DNA of 10,766 nucleotides, from contig SLKW01000453.1 of NCBI GenBank assembly GCA_007134405.1, positions 1 to 10,766 on the forward strand, written 5' to 3'. Under the pieces are notes generated by a model. That model was not told the DNA's origin, made no database searches, and saw only the letters and a list, made by a program, of their open reading frames with translations. The stretch is from Paracoccaceae bacterium. Lineage in GTDB: Bacteria > Pseudomonadota > Alphaproteobacteria > Rhodobacterales > Rhodobacteraceae. Shown one piece after another: positions 1 to 6,439 of this stretch (position 1 is its first letter; each line of letters starts with the position of its first letter). Made by a program: the position numbers and the translations under genes.

Positions 1-35
1 GGGGGGACGGCGGCCACCGCGGGGCGCCGGAGGCC

Positions 36-123
36 GGATGGCGGGGTGCTGGCAAGCGTATGGCAGGCGTATGGCAGACGGGTGGCAGATGGGTGGCAAG
101 CGGGTGGCAAGCGGGTGGCAGAA
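36..123. repeat. 11-bp tandem repeat array, eight units
   Basis: Eight consecutive 11-bp units can be laid out without gaps, at 36, 47, 58, 69, 80, 91, 102 and 113. The central units read GTATGGCAGGC, GTATGGCAGAC, GGGTGGCAGAT, GGGTGGCAAGC and GGGTGGCAAGC. The consensus is GKRTGGCARRC, and the two outer left units are degenerate. Eleven is not a multiple of three and no gene is credible here, so this is not a protein repeat. The period is close to one helical turn, so any protein recognising the unit would meet it on the same DNA face (inference). It lies about 230 bp beyond the tpa stop codon. A related array is at 5249-5314. Confidence 0.85.
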
Positions 124-187
124 GCGCGCGCCGGGGTCGGATTTCGTCAAGGATTGGGACGACCGGACGGGGGGCGCCGGGACGCGG

Positions 188-304
188 TCAGGCGCTTTCG
201 CCGGACGGGTCCGGGGGTGGGGGCGGCGTGTAGCCTGCGGGATCGTCGCGCCATTTTTTGCGTTCGTCGCGGAAGCCGCCCGTTTCAAGCGGGCCAAAGC
301 GGCG
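188..304 (-). other. Possible remnant of a coding sequence (38-residue open tail, no start)
   Basis: Reading the minus strand from about 304 down to a TGA at 188-190 gives a 38-residue tail. Its C-terminal half has natural-looking composition: FRDERKKWRDDPAGY, a run of five prolines, then DPSGESA. Third positions are mostly C or G. There is no ATG, GTG or TTG start in this frame after the tpa stop, and the frame upstream runs antiphase through tpa. If it was ever coding, only an eroded 3' end is left. It may equally be chance openness in GC-rich DNA. I do not recognise a family. The rest of 124-351 holds only the hairpins listed separately. Confidence 0.2.
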
Positions 305-325
305 CCCCGGGCGGTGCCGGGGCGC
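278..325 (-). terminator. Two hairpins downstream of tpa, possible terminator
   Basis: Reading away from tpa on the minus strand, a perfect 9-bp stem (arms at 302-310 and 317-325, CCGGGGCGC type, 6-nt loop) starts 27 nt after the stop codon. A second 5-bp stem follows (278-282 with 290-294, 7-nt loop). There is no T-tract immediately after either stem on the minus strand. It would therefore be a GC-only hairpin block and not a classical intrinsic terminator. Its position fits transcript end protection or termination of tpa. Confidence 0.45.
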
Positions 326-351
326 GGCGCGGAGTAACCGGGCGCGGGGGG

Positions 352-1737
352 TCAGGTGCCGCAGACCTCGGTCAGGGCGCCGTCGATGGCGTCGGTGATG
401 CGGTCGATCTCGTCGGCGGTGACGACCAGCGCGGGGCTGAGGGTGAGCGTGTTGTTGAGCCCCGGCACCGAGCGGTTGGTCATGCCGATCTGCACGCCCC
501 GCGCCATGGCGGCGGCGACGACGGCGGCGACCTGCTTTTCGGGCAGCGGCTCCTTCGTTGCCCGGTCGGCCACGAGTTCGGCGCCGCAGAACAGCCCCTT
601 GCCGCGCACGTCGCCGATGACCGCGTGCTTCTCCATCAGCGCGTGCAGGTTGCCCATGAGCCGGTCGCCCATCTTCAGGCAATTGTCCAGAAGCCCCTCG
701 TCCTCGATGATGCGCATGTTCTCCAGCGCGGCGGCCGGGCCGGCGGTGCAGCCGCCGAAGGTCGAGATGTCGCGGAAGTAGCTCAGATGATCCTCGGCGT
801 CGTCCTTGAACATCTCGAAGACGCGCTCGGTCGTGACCGTGCAGGAAATCGCCGCATAGCCCGAGGCGACGCCCTTGGCCATGGTCACGATGTCGGGCTC
901 GATGTCGTAGTTCTGGTAGCCGAACCAGGTGCCGGTGCGCCCGAGGCCGCAGACCACCTCGTCGATGATGAGAAGGATGTCGTGCTTGCGGCAGATCTCC
1001 TGCACGCGGGGCCAGTAGCCCTCGGGCGGGGGGATGACGCCGCCGCCGGCGGTGACGGGTTCGAGGATGATCGCGCCCACCGTGTCGGGACCCTCGCGCT
1101 CGATCACCTCCTCGATGGCGTTGGCGGCGCGCAGGCCGTAATCGGACACTTCGCCCCACTGGCTGCGGTATTCCAGGCAATGCGGCACCGGTACGAACCC
1201 CTCGGGGAAGGGGCCGTATTGCATCTTGCGCTCTTCCTGCCCGCCCGAGGCGAGCGCGGCGATGGTCGTGCCGTGATAGTCGCGCTCGCGATACAGGATC
1301 TTCCACTTCTGCCCGCCGTGGCGGCGATGGGCGATCTGGCGCACCATCTTGTAGGCCTTCTCGTTCGCCTCCGAGCCCGAGTTGGAATAGTAGACGCGGC
1401 TCATCCCCGGCATCTTCTCGGTCAGCGCCTGGGCAAAGAGCGCGCCCGGCACGGTCCCGGCGGCGCCGGCGAAGAAGTTCAGCTTCAGCAACTGGTCGCG
1501 GACCGCGTTCGCGATCGACTCGCGGCCGTAGCCGACGTTGACCGTCCAGACCCCGCCCGACACGGCGTCGAGCGTCTCGCGGCCGGTGGCGTCCCAGACG
1601 CGCAGGCCCTTGCCTTCGACGATGACGCGCGGATCGATCTTTTCGTATTGCTTGTGCTGGCTCAGATGGTGCCAGACATGCGCGCGGTCGGCCGCGACCA
1701 CGTGGCTCAGGTCATTGCGCTTGATGGCATCGTCCAT
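352..1737 (-). CDS. tpa: Taurine:pyruvate aminotransferase
   Basis: A 461-residue cytosolic PLP enzyme of the class-III (fold type I, omega) aminotransferase family. It transfers the amino group of taurine to pyruvate to give 2-sulfoacetaldehyde and alanine, the first step of taurine dissimilation. Visible features are SNSGSEAN at residues 118-125 (PLP phosphate region), YHGTT at 154-158, EPVTAGGGV at 226-234, IDEVVCGLGRTG at 258-269 with Asp259 for the pyridine nitrogen, and the Schiff-base Lys288 in TMAKGVASGY. The full family length is present. The start at 1737 is chosen because MDDAIKRNDL matches the usual N-terminus and a Shine-Dalgarno AAGGGGG (plus coordinates 1746-1752) lies 8 nt upstream; the frame stays open further upstream, antisense to tauR. 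It diverges from tauR, with a likely TauR site at 1801-1836. A broader beta-alanine/omega-amino-acid transaminase is the main alternative, but the linkage to tauR and xsc makes the taurine assignment strong. Confidence 0.95.
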   Translation of the reverse strand: MDDAIKRNDLSHVVAADRAHVWHHLSQHKQYEKIDPRVIVEGKGLRVWDATGRETLDAVSGGVWTVNVGYGRESIANAVRDQLLKLNFFAGAAGTVPGALFAQALTEKMPGMSRVYYSNSGSEANEKAYKMVRQIAHRRHGGQKWKILYRERDYHGTTIAALASGGQEERKMQYGPFPEGFVPVPHCLEYRSQWGEVSDYGLRAANAIEEVIEREGPDTVGAIILEPVTAGGGVIPPPEGYWPRVQEICRKHDILLIIDEVVCGLGRTGTWFGYQNYDIEPDIVTMAKGVASGYAAISCTVTTERVFEMFKDDAEDHLSYFRDISTFGGCTAGPAAALENMRIIEDEGLLDNCLKMGDRLMGNLHALMEKHAVIGDVRGKGLFCGAELVADRATKEPLPEKQVAAVVAAAMARGVQIGMTNRSVPGLNNTLTLSPALVVTADEIDRITDAIDGALTEVCGT

Positions 1738-1753
1738 CCGGATAGCCCCCTTG

Positions 1754-1778
1754 GCTGCGGGAAACGGAAAGCCGCAGC
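1754..1778 (-). promoter_or_regulatory. Leader stem-loop of tpa just before its ribosome binding site
   Basis: Perfect 7-bp inverted repeat: GCTGCGG at 1754-1760 and CCGCAGC at 1772-1778, with an 11-nt loop. On the tpa transcript it would end one nucleotide before the AAGGGGG Shine-Dalgarno. It could be a 5'-UTR stem that affects translation or stability, or a protein-binding palindrome. No function is shown. Confidence 0.4.
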
Positions 1779-1800
1779 ATGGACCCGCGCGGCGCCGGGT

Positions 1801-1836
1801 GATAGGGCCAGATTCGAGGCGCCGATAGGGCCAGTT
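1801..1836 (-). promoter_or_regulatory. Probable TauR operator, tpa side (23-bp direct repeat)
   Basis: On the minus strand, reading toward tpa, two copies of CTGGCCCTATC (1834 to 1824 and 1811 to 1801) are spaced exactly 23 bp apart, start to start. The layout is AACTGGCCCTATC, eight bases, GAATCTGGCCCTATC. The same arrangement occurs upstream of xsc. It resembles the CTGGAC-YTAA-type direct repeats reported, as I recall, for TauR in Rhodobacter capsulatus; that comparison is from memory. The site lies about 64 bp upstream of the tpa start and 28 bp upstream of the tauR start, so it could serve both activation of tpa and autoregulation of tauR. Confidence 0.8.
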
Positions 1837-1864
1837 GGCCGGGGTGCCGCAGGCGGAGGCGGTG

Positions 1865-3331
1865 ATGACAATTTCGGTCGACATGTTCTTCCTGCGCCCC
1901 GATGCGCAGGGGACCTTGCAGATGCAGATAAGGCAATTTGTCGCGGAGGGGATCCTGGCGGGCCGCTTTCCGCCGGGCGCGCGGCTGCCGTCGAGCCGCC
2001 GGCTGGCCGCGCATCTGGGGGTCAGCCGGATCACGGTCGCGCAGGCCTATGCCGATCTTGTCGCGGACGATTACCTCAGCGCGCGTGGGCGGTCGGGTTT
2101 TTACGTGTCCGAGAACGCGCCGCGGCCGCACGAGATCGATCCGCCGCCCGCCGCTGTCCGCGAAACGGTGGACTGGGCGCGCCTGCTGGGTCCGCGCACG
2201 CCGTCGAGCCTGCGCCGGGGCAAGCCGCGGAACTGGCGCGATTTCCGCTATCCCTTCGTCTACGGCCAGGCGGATCCGACGCTGTTCGACCAGCAGAACT
2301 GGCGCGCCTGTCTGCTGATGGCGTCGGGGGCGCGGGATTTCCACGCCATGACCGACGACCGCTACGAAGAGGACGATCCGCTGCTGGTGGAGTACATCGC
2401 CCGCCACACGCTGCCCCGGCGCGGCATCCTTGCGCGGCCCGAGGAGATCCTGCTCACGCTTGGCGCGCAGAACGCGCTGTGGCTTGCGGCGACGACCCTT
2501 CTGGCCGATCCGCGCCGTTGCGCGGCGATCGAGGAGCCGGGCTATCCGGCCCTGCGCGACATCCTGCGCCAGTTGCGCTGCCGCGTCCTGCCGGTGGCGA
2601 CGGGGGCGGAGGGGTTGAGCCCCGGCGCCGTGCCGCGCGGCGTCGATGTGCTGTTCTGCACGCCCAGCCACCATTGCCCGACGGGTGCCACCATGCCGCT
2701 GCTGGCGCGGCGTCAATCGCTGGAGGCGGCCGAGGCGGGCGACTGCCTGATCGTCGAGGATGACTACGAATTCGAGATCGCCGAGGGCCGCGCGCCGCTG
2801 CCGGCGTTGAAGTCGCTCGACACGGCGGGGCGCGTGATCCATGTCGGCAGTTTCTCCAAATCGCTCTTTCCCGGGCTGCGGCTGGGGTTTCTTGTCGGAC
2901 CCGCGCCCTTCATCGCCGCCGCCCGCGACCTGCGCGCCACGGTGCTGCGGCACCCGCCCGGCTTGATCCAGCGCGCCGCGGCGCATTTCCTGTCGCTGGG
3001 GCATTACGACGCGCTTCTGCGGCGCATCCAGCGCGCGTTCCGCGAACGGCGCGAGGTGATGCTGCGGGCGGTGGCCGAACACGGGTTGCAGCCGGCGGGG
3101 GAAACCGCGCCGGGCGGATCGAGCCTCTGGATGCGGGCGCCCGAGGGCACCGATACCGAGGCGCTGGCGCGCAGGCTGCGCGAGGCGTCGGTGCTGATCG
3201 AGCCGGGGCGGCCGTTCTTCGGCACGCCGCAGGCGCCGGGGCATTACTACCGCATCGCCTACAGCTCGATCCCGGCCGAGCGCATCCCCGAAGGGATCGC
3301 GCGCATCGCGGCGGCGTTGCGCGCGGGCTGA
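1865..3331 (+). CDS. tauR: MocR/GntR-family taurine regulator TauR
   Basis: A 488-residue transcription factor with an N-terminal GntR winged helix and a C-terminal aminotransferase-like PLP domain (MocR subfamily). The DNA-binding part spans about residues 17-85, with the helix-turn-helix in PSSRRLAAHLGVSRITVAQA. The effector domain keeps the fold-type-I PLP signature: VEDDYEFE around Asp299/Asp300 and GSFSKSLFPGLRLGF with Lys332 as the expected Schiff-base lysine. In Rhodobacterales, TauR homologues between tpa and xsc activate taurine genes. The start at 1865 is preferred over an in-frame ATG at 1835 because GGAGG at 1855-1859 sits 5 nt before it and because 1835 lies inside the operator. 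It diverges from tpa. The stop is followed 3 nt later by the xsc operator, so xsc probably has its own promoter and tauR does not simply run into it. Confidence 0.93.
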   Translation: MTISVDMFFLRPDAQGTLQMQIRQFVAEGILAGRFPPGARLPSSRRLAAHLGVSRITVAQAYADLVADDYLSARGRSGFYVSENAPRPHEIDPPPAAVRETVDWARLLGPRTPSSLRRGKPRNWRDFRYPFVYGQADPTLFDQQNWRACLLMASGARDFHAMTDDRYEEDDPLLVEYIARHTLPRRGILARPEEILLTLGAQNALWLAATTLLADPRRCAAIEEPGYPALRDILRQLRCRVLPVATGAEGLSPGAVPRGVDVLFCTPSHHCPTGATMPLLARRQSLEAAEAGDCLIVEDDYEFEIAEGRAPLPALKSLDTAGRVIHVGSFSKSLFPGLRLGFLVGPAPFIAAARDLRATVLRHPPGLIQRAAAHFLSLGHYDALLRRIQRAFRERREVMLRAVAEHGLQPAGETAPGGSSLWMRAPEGTDTEALARRLREASVLIEPGRPFFGTPQAPGHYYRIAYSSIPAERIPEGIARIAAALRAG

Positions 3332-3334
3332 GCA

Positions 3335-3370
3335 AACTGGCCTTATCCCTGCGCTGAATCTGGCCCTAAC
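3335..3370 (+). promoter_or_regulatory. Probable TauR operator, xsc side (23-bp direct repeat)
   Basis: CTGGCCTTATC at 3337-3347 and CTGGCCCTAAC at 3360-3370 form a direct repeat with the same 23-bp period as the site upstream of tpa. The arrangement AACTGGCCYTATC, eight variable bases, GAATCTGGCCCTAWC is shared between the two sites, with 26 of 28 non-spacer positions identical. The site begins 3 nt after the tauR stop and ends about 83 nt before the xsc start. It is oriented toward xsc, as the other is toward tpa. Binding by TauR is inferred from location, duplication and family knowledge. Confidence 0.82.
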
Positions 3371-3453
3371 CCTTTGCCCGGCGATTGGCGAAAGTGCCGC
3401 CGACCCTTGGGCCCCGTGCGGTCCGGGCGGGTGCGATCGAGGGAGGGCTGGCG

Positions 3454-5229
3454 ATGAAGATGACCACCGAGGAAGCCTTCGTGAAGGTGCTGCAACGGCA
3501 CGGGATCGAGCATGCCTTCGGCATCATCGGTTCGGCCTTCATGCCGATTTCCGACCTGTTCCCGAAGGCCGGGATCACCTTCTGGGACTGCGCGCACGAA
3601 GGCGCGGGCGGCATGATGGCCGATGGGTTCACGCGGGCGTCCGGGCGGATGTGCATGATGATCGCGCAGAACGGGCCGGGCATCACCAATTTCGTCACCG
3701 CCGTGAAGACCGCCTACTGGAACCACACGCCGCTCTTGCTGGTCACGCCGCAGGCCGCCAACAAGACCATCGGGCAGGGCGGGTTCCAGGAGGTCGCGCA
3801 GATGGCGCTCTACCGCGACATGGTCGGCTATCAGGAGGAGGTGCGCGACCCGTCCCGCATCGCCGAGGTTCTGAACCGCGTGATCCAGCAGGCGCGGCGC
3901 CTTTCGGCCCCGGCGCAGATCAACGTGCCGCGCGATTACTGGACGCAGGTGATCGATATCGACCTGCCCGAGCCCGCCGGGTTCGAGCGCACGGCCGGCG
4001 GCGCGGGCGCGGTGGCCGAGGCGGCGAAGCTTCTGTCGGCGGCAAGGTTTCCCGTGATCCTCAACGGGGCGGGCGTGGTGCTGGCCGGGGCGATCCCCGA
4101 GACGGTGCGGCTGGCCGAGCGGCTGGATGCGCCGGTCTGCGTGGGATACCAGCACAACGACGCCTTCCCCGGGTCGCATCCGCTGTTCGTGGGGCCGCTG
4201 GGTTACAACGGCTCGAAGGCGGCGATGGAGCTGATCGCCAAGGCCGATGTGGTGCTGTGTCTGGGCACCCGGCTCAATCCGTTTTCGACCTTGCCCGGTT
4301 ACGGGATCGACTACTGGCCGAAGGATGCGGCGATCATCCAGGTCGATCTGAACCCCGACCGCATCGGGCTGACGAAGAAGGTGAGCGTCGGCATCGTCGG
4401 CGATGCGAAACAGGTGGCCGAGGGGATCCTGGCGCGGCTGTCCGACAGCGCGGGCGATGCGGGGCGCGAGGAACGCCGCGCCGAGATCGCGCAGCGCAAG
4501 TCGGCCTGGGCGCAGGCGCTGTCGTCGATGGATCACGAGGAGGATGATCCCGGCACCAGCTGGAACGAACGGGCCCGCGCCGACAAGCCCGACTGGATGT
4601 CGCCGCGCATGGCGTGGCGGGCGATCCAGGCGGGGTTGCCGAAGGAGGCGATCATCTCGACCGATATCGGCAACAACTGCGCCATCGGCAACGCCTATCC
4701 GAGCTTCGAGGCGGGGCGGAAATACCTGGCGCCGGGGCTCTTTGGGCCTTGTGGATATGGGCTTCCGGCGATTGTTGGGGCCAAGATCGGCTGCCCGGAG
4801 GTACCGGTGGTGGGCTTTGCCGGCGACGGGGCGTTCGGGATCGCGGTGACGGAACTGACGGCGATCGGGCGGGCGGAATGGCCGGCGATCACGATGGTCG
4901 TCTTCCGCAACTACCAGTGGGGGGCCGAGAAGCGGAATTCGACGCTGTGGTACGACGACAACTTCGTCGGCACGGAACTGGACGAGAAGGTGAGTTATGC
5001 AGCCATTGCAGAGGCTTGCGGGCTGAAAGGCGTGGTGGCGCGGACGATGGAGGAGCTGACTGCGGCGCTTTCGCAGGCGATCACCGACCAGATGCAGAAC
5101 GGCAGGACGACGCTGATCGAGGCGATGATCAACCAGGAACTGGGCGAGCCTTTCCGCCGGGATGCGATGAAAAAACCCGTCGCCGTCGCGGGGATCGACC
5201 CGGCCGACATGCGCCCGCAGGTGGTGTAG
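3454..5229 (+). CDS. xsc: Sulfoacetaldehyde acetyltransferase (TPP-dependent)
   Basis: A 591-residue cytosolic thiamine-diphosphate enzyme of the acetolactate-synthase/pyruvate-oxidase superfamily. It converts sulfoacetaldehyde and phosphate to acetyl phosphate and sulfite, cleaving the C-S bond. The N-terminal Pyr domain carries the catalytic Glu49 in CAHEGAGGMMADG. A central domain follows. The C-terminal PP domain holds the metal/TPP motif G457-D458-G459 through N486 in FRNYQWGAEKRNSTLWYDD, an Xsc-characteristic stretch that differs from acetolactate synthases. The start at 3454 (MKMTTEEAF) fits the family N-terminus and has GGAGG at 3442-3446, 7 nt upstream; an in-frame ATG at 3385 lacks this. 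It is separated from tauR by 122 bp containing the TauR site. A run of unusual codons occurs near 4739-4783. Length and motifs are intact, so it should be functional. Confidence 0.96.
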   Translation: MKMTTEEAFVKVLQRHGIEHAFGIIGSAFMPISDLFPKAGITFWDCAHEGAGGMMADGFTRASGRMCMMIAQNGPGITNFVTAVKTAYWNHTPLLLVTPQAANKTIGQGGFQEVAQMALYRDMVGYQEEVRDPSRIAEVLNRVIQQARRLSAPAQINVPRDYWTQVIDIDLPEPAGFERTAGGAGAVAEAAKLLSAARFPVILNGAGVVLAGAIPETVRLAERLDAPVCVGYQHNDAFPGSHPLFVGPLGYNGSKAAMELIAKADVVLCLGTRLNPFSTLPGYGIDYWPKDAAIIQVDLNPDRIGLTKKVSVGIVGDAKQVAEGILARLSDSAGDAGREERRAEIAQRKSAWAQALSSMDHEEDDPGTSWNERARADKPDWMSPRMAWRAIQAGLPKEAIISTDIGNNCAIGNAYPSFEAGRKYLAPGLFGPCGYGLPAIVGAKIGCPEVPVVGFAGDGAFGIAVTELTAIGRAEWPAITMVVFRNYQWGAEKRNSTLWYDDNFVGTELDEKVSYAAIAEACGLKGVVARTMEELTAALSQAITDQMQNGRTTLIEAMINQELGEPFRRDAMKKPVAVAGIDPADMRPQVV

Positions 5230-5248
5230 GCGGCGGTTCGAACGGGGC

Positions 5249-5314
5249 GTATGACATGCGTACACAGAGCGTATGACAAACGTATGACAAGCGTATGACA
5301 AACGTAGGACTCGC
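5249..5314. repeat. 11-bp tandem repeat array, six units, in the xsc/pta gap
   Basis: Contiguous 11-bp units start at 5249, 5260, 5271, 5282, 5293 and 5304: GTATGACATGC, GTACACAGAGC, GTATGACAAAC, GTATGACAAGC, GTATGACAAAC and a degenerate GTAGGACTCGC. The consensus GTATGACAARC differs from the array at 36-123 mainly by A for G in the middle (TGACA against TGGCA). It begins 19 nt after the xsc stop and ends 76 nt from the pta stop, so it lies where the two convergent transcripts meet. It is relatively AT-rich for this DNA. The rest of 5230-5390 contains a small TTCG-loop stem (5349-5360) and the palindrome at 5379-5392. Confidence 0.88.
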
Positions 5315-5378
5315 CTCGGACGGAAAACGGGCAGCGCGGGGCTTGCGACCGCTTCGGCGGGGCCGTCGGGAGGTGGCG

Positions 5379-5392
5379 GACCGCGCGCGGTC
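5379..5392. promoter_or_regulatory. 14-bp perfect palindrome overlapping the pta stop codon
   Basis: GACCGCGCGCGGTC is a perfect palindrome covering the last bases of the pta stop codon (reverse complement of 5391-5393). As RNA it could form only a short GC hairpin with a tight loop. It may help end the pta transcript or be a chance GC palindrome. Confidence 0.3.
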
Positions 5393-6269
5393 AGGCCCGC
5401 GCCAGGGTCAGGACCGTGGCGGCGACGATGTCCCGGGCGCTTGCACCGCGCGAGAGGTCGCAGACCGGGCGGGCGAAGCCCTGCAGGAAGGGGCCGATGG
5501 CCTGCGCGCCGGCGAGTTCCTGCACCAGCTTGTAGCCGATGTTGCCGGCGTCGAGATCGGGGAAGACGAGGACATTGGCGGCTTCGCTGGCGTCGAGCCC
5601 CTTTTTGGCCGCGATCGCCGGGTTGAGCGCGGCATCGGCCTGCACCGGACCCAGCGCATCGAGCCCCTCGGCGCGCAGGGCCTCGGCGGCGTCGCGCACG
5701 CGGGTGACGCTCGCGCCGCTGCCCGAGGCGCCGGTGGAGAACGACAGGAGCGCCAGCCGCGCCGTGCCCAGGAGCGCCCGAGCCGAGGCGGCGGAGGCGC
5801 GCGCGATGTCGGCAAGCTGCGCGGCATCGGGCGCGACCGTCACCGCGCAATCGGCGAAGATCAGCGACCGGCCGTCGGGCAGGCGCATGACGAAGAAGCT
5901 CGACGGGGTCGCCACGCCGTCTTCCATGCCGATGGCGAGGGCGGCGGCCTCGATCACCCGGCGGGTCGGATGGGTCGCGCCGGCGACCAGCGCTTCGGCC
6001 TGCCCGGCGGCGACCATCGCGGCGGCGCGGATCAGGGGCTTTTCGAGCATCCGCCGCGCAAGCGCCGGCTTGAGCCCCGGCCGCTGGCGCAGGAGCAGAT
6101 CGACATAGGCTTCGGCCGGGCGGGCGTCGGCGAGGGTCACGGGCTCGGCCAGGCCTTGCGCGGTTAGCTGCGCGGCGGCCTCGGCCACGCGCGGCTCGTC
6201 GATCTCGGGCAGAAGGACGCGCGCGGTTTTCTGGCGCGCCGCCGCGAAAGCCTGTTCCAGGATGTCCAT
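5391..6269 (-). CDS. pta: Phosphate acetyltransferase (short, stand-alone type)
   Basis: A 292-residue cytosolic enzyme that converts acetyl phosphate and CoA to acetyl-CoA and phosphate, taking up the product of Xsc. It consists only of the PTA/PTB catalytic domain, without the N-terminal P-loop and DRTGG domains of the long enterobacterial enzyme. Recognisable blocks are LLPEIDEPRV near the N-terminus, ALVAGATHPTRRVIEAA, SSFFVMRLPDG, FADCAVTVAPDAAQLADIA, LLSFSTGASGSG, ALNPAIAAKKGLDASEA, VLVFPDLDAGNIGYKL and the C-terminal GFARPVCDLSRGASARDIV. It is somewhat shorter than the roughly 330 residues usual for such enzymes, but no motif is missing. The start at 6269 has an AGGGGG Shine-Dalgarno just upstream. 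It is convergent to xsc, whereas the usual order I know in this group is xsc-pta on one strand. No TauR-like box is seen upstream. Phosphotransbutyrylase is a less likely alternative. Confidence 0.92.
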   Translation of the reverse strand: MDILEQAFAAARQKTARVLLPEIDEPRVAEAAAQLTAQGLAEPVTLADARPAEAYVDLLLRQRPGLKPALARRMLEKPLIRAAAMVAAGQAEALVAGATHPTRRVIEAAALAIGMEDGVATPSSFFVMRLPDGRSLIFADCAVTVAPDAAQLADIARASAASARALLGTARLALLSFSTGASGSGASVTRVRDAAEALRAEGLDALGPVQADAALNPAIAAKKGLDASEAANVLVFPDLDAGNIGYKLVQELAGAQAIGPFLQGFARPVCDLSRGASARDIVAATVLTLARA

Positions 6270-6369
6270 ACCGCCCCCTTTCAGGGCCGGAGAGTGCGGA
6301 ACCCGGCGGCGGGGTCAAGAGGGTGGAGCAGGCGCGCGCCCGGCCGGGCCGAGGCCGGCGCGTGGCATT

Positions 6370-6404
6370 GCCCCCCGTGCCGATATCGGCGAAGACCACG
6401 GGGC
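6370..6404 (+). promoter_or_regulatory. Stem-loop with embedded GCCGATATCGGC palindrome upstream of the EamA gene
   Basis: GCCCCCCGTG (6370-6379) can pair with CACGGGGC (6397-6404), allowing a 2-nt bulge. The loop region contains the perfect 12-bp palindrome GCCGATATCGGC (6379-6390). It lies in the 170-bp divergent gap between pta and the EamA gene. It could be an operator or leader structure for either gene. No clear -35/-10 pair is visible here. Confidence 0.3.
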
Positions 6405-6439
6405 AGGGGGGCGGCGGATTGGCGAAGGTCACACCGGGA

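Noticed and set aside
36..123. CRISPR array
   Set aside because: The repeats are 11 bp and directly abutting, with no spacers and no cas genes nearby.
1835..1864. An earlier tauR start at ATG 1835
   Set aside because: It has no Shine-Dalgarno and abuts the direct-repeat operator, whereas ATG 1865 has GGAGG five bases upstream and the usual N-terminus.
46..2763. A 905-residue plus-strand open frame
   Set aside because: It is the antisense shadow of tpa running into another frame of tauR. Its composition is Arg/Ala/Gly-rich with no family motifs, while both overlapped frames carry complete, recognisable proteins.
5249..5314. Insertion-sequence end or attachment site
   Set aside because: No terminal inverted repeats, target duplication, transposase or integrase is visible. 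The structure is a simple tandem array.
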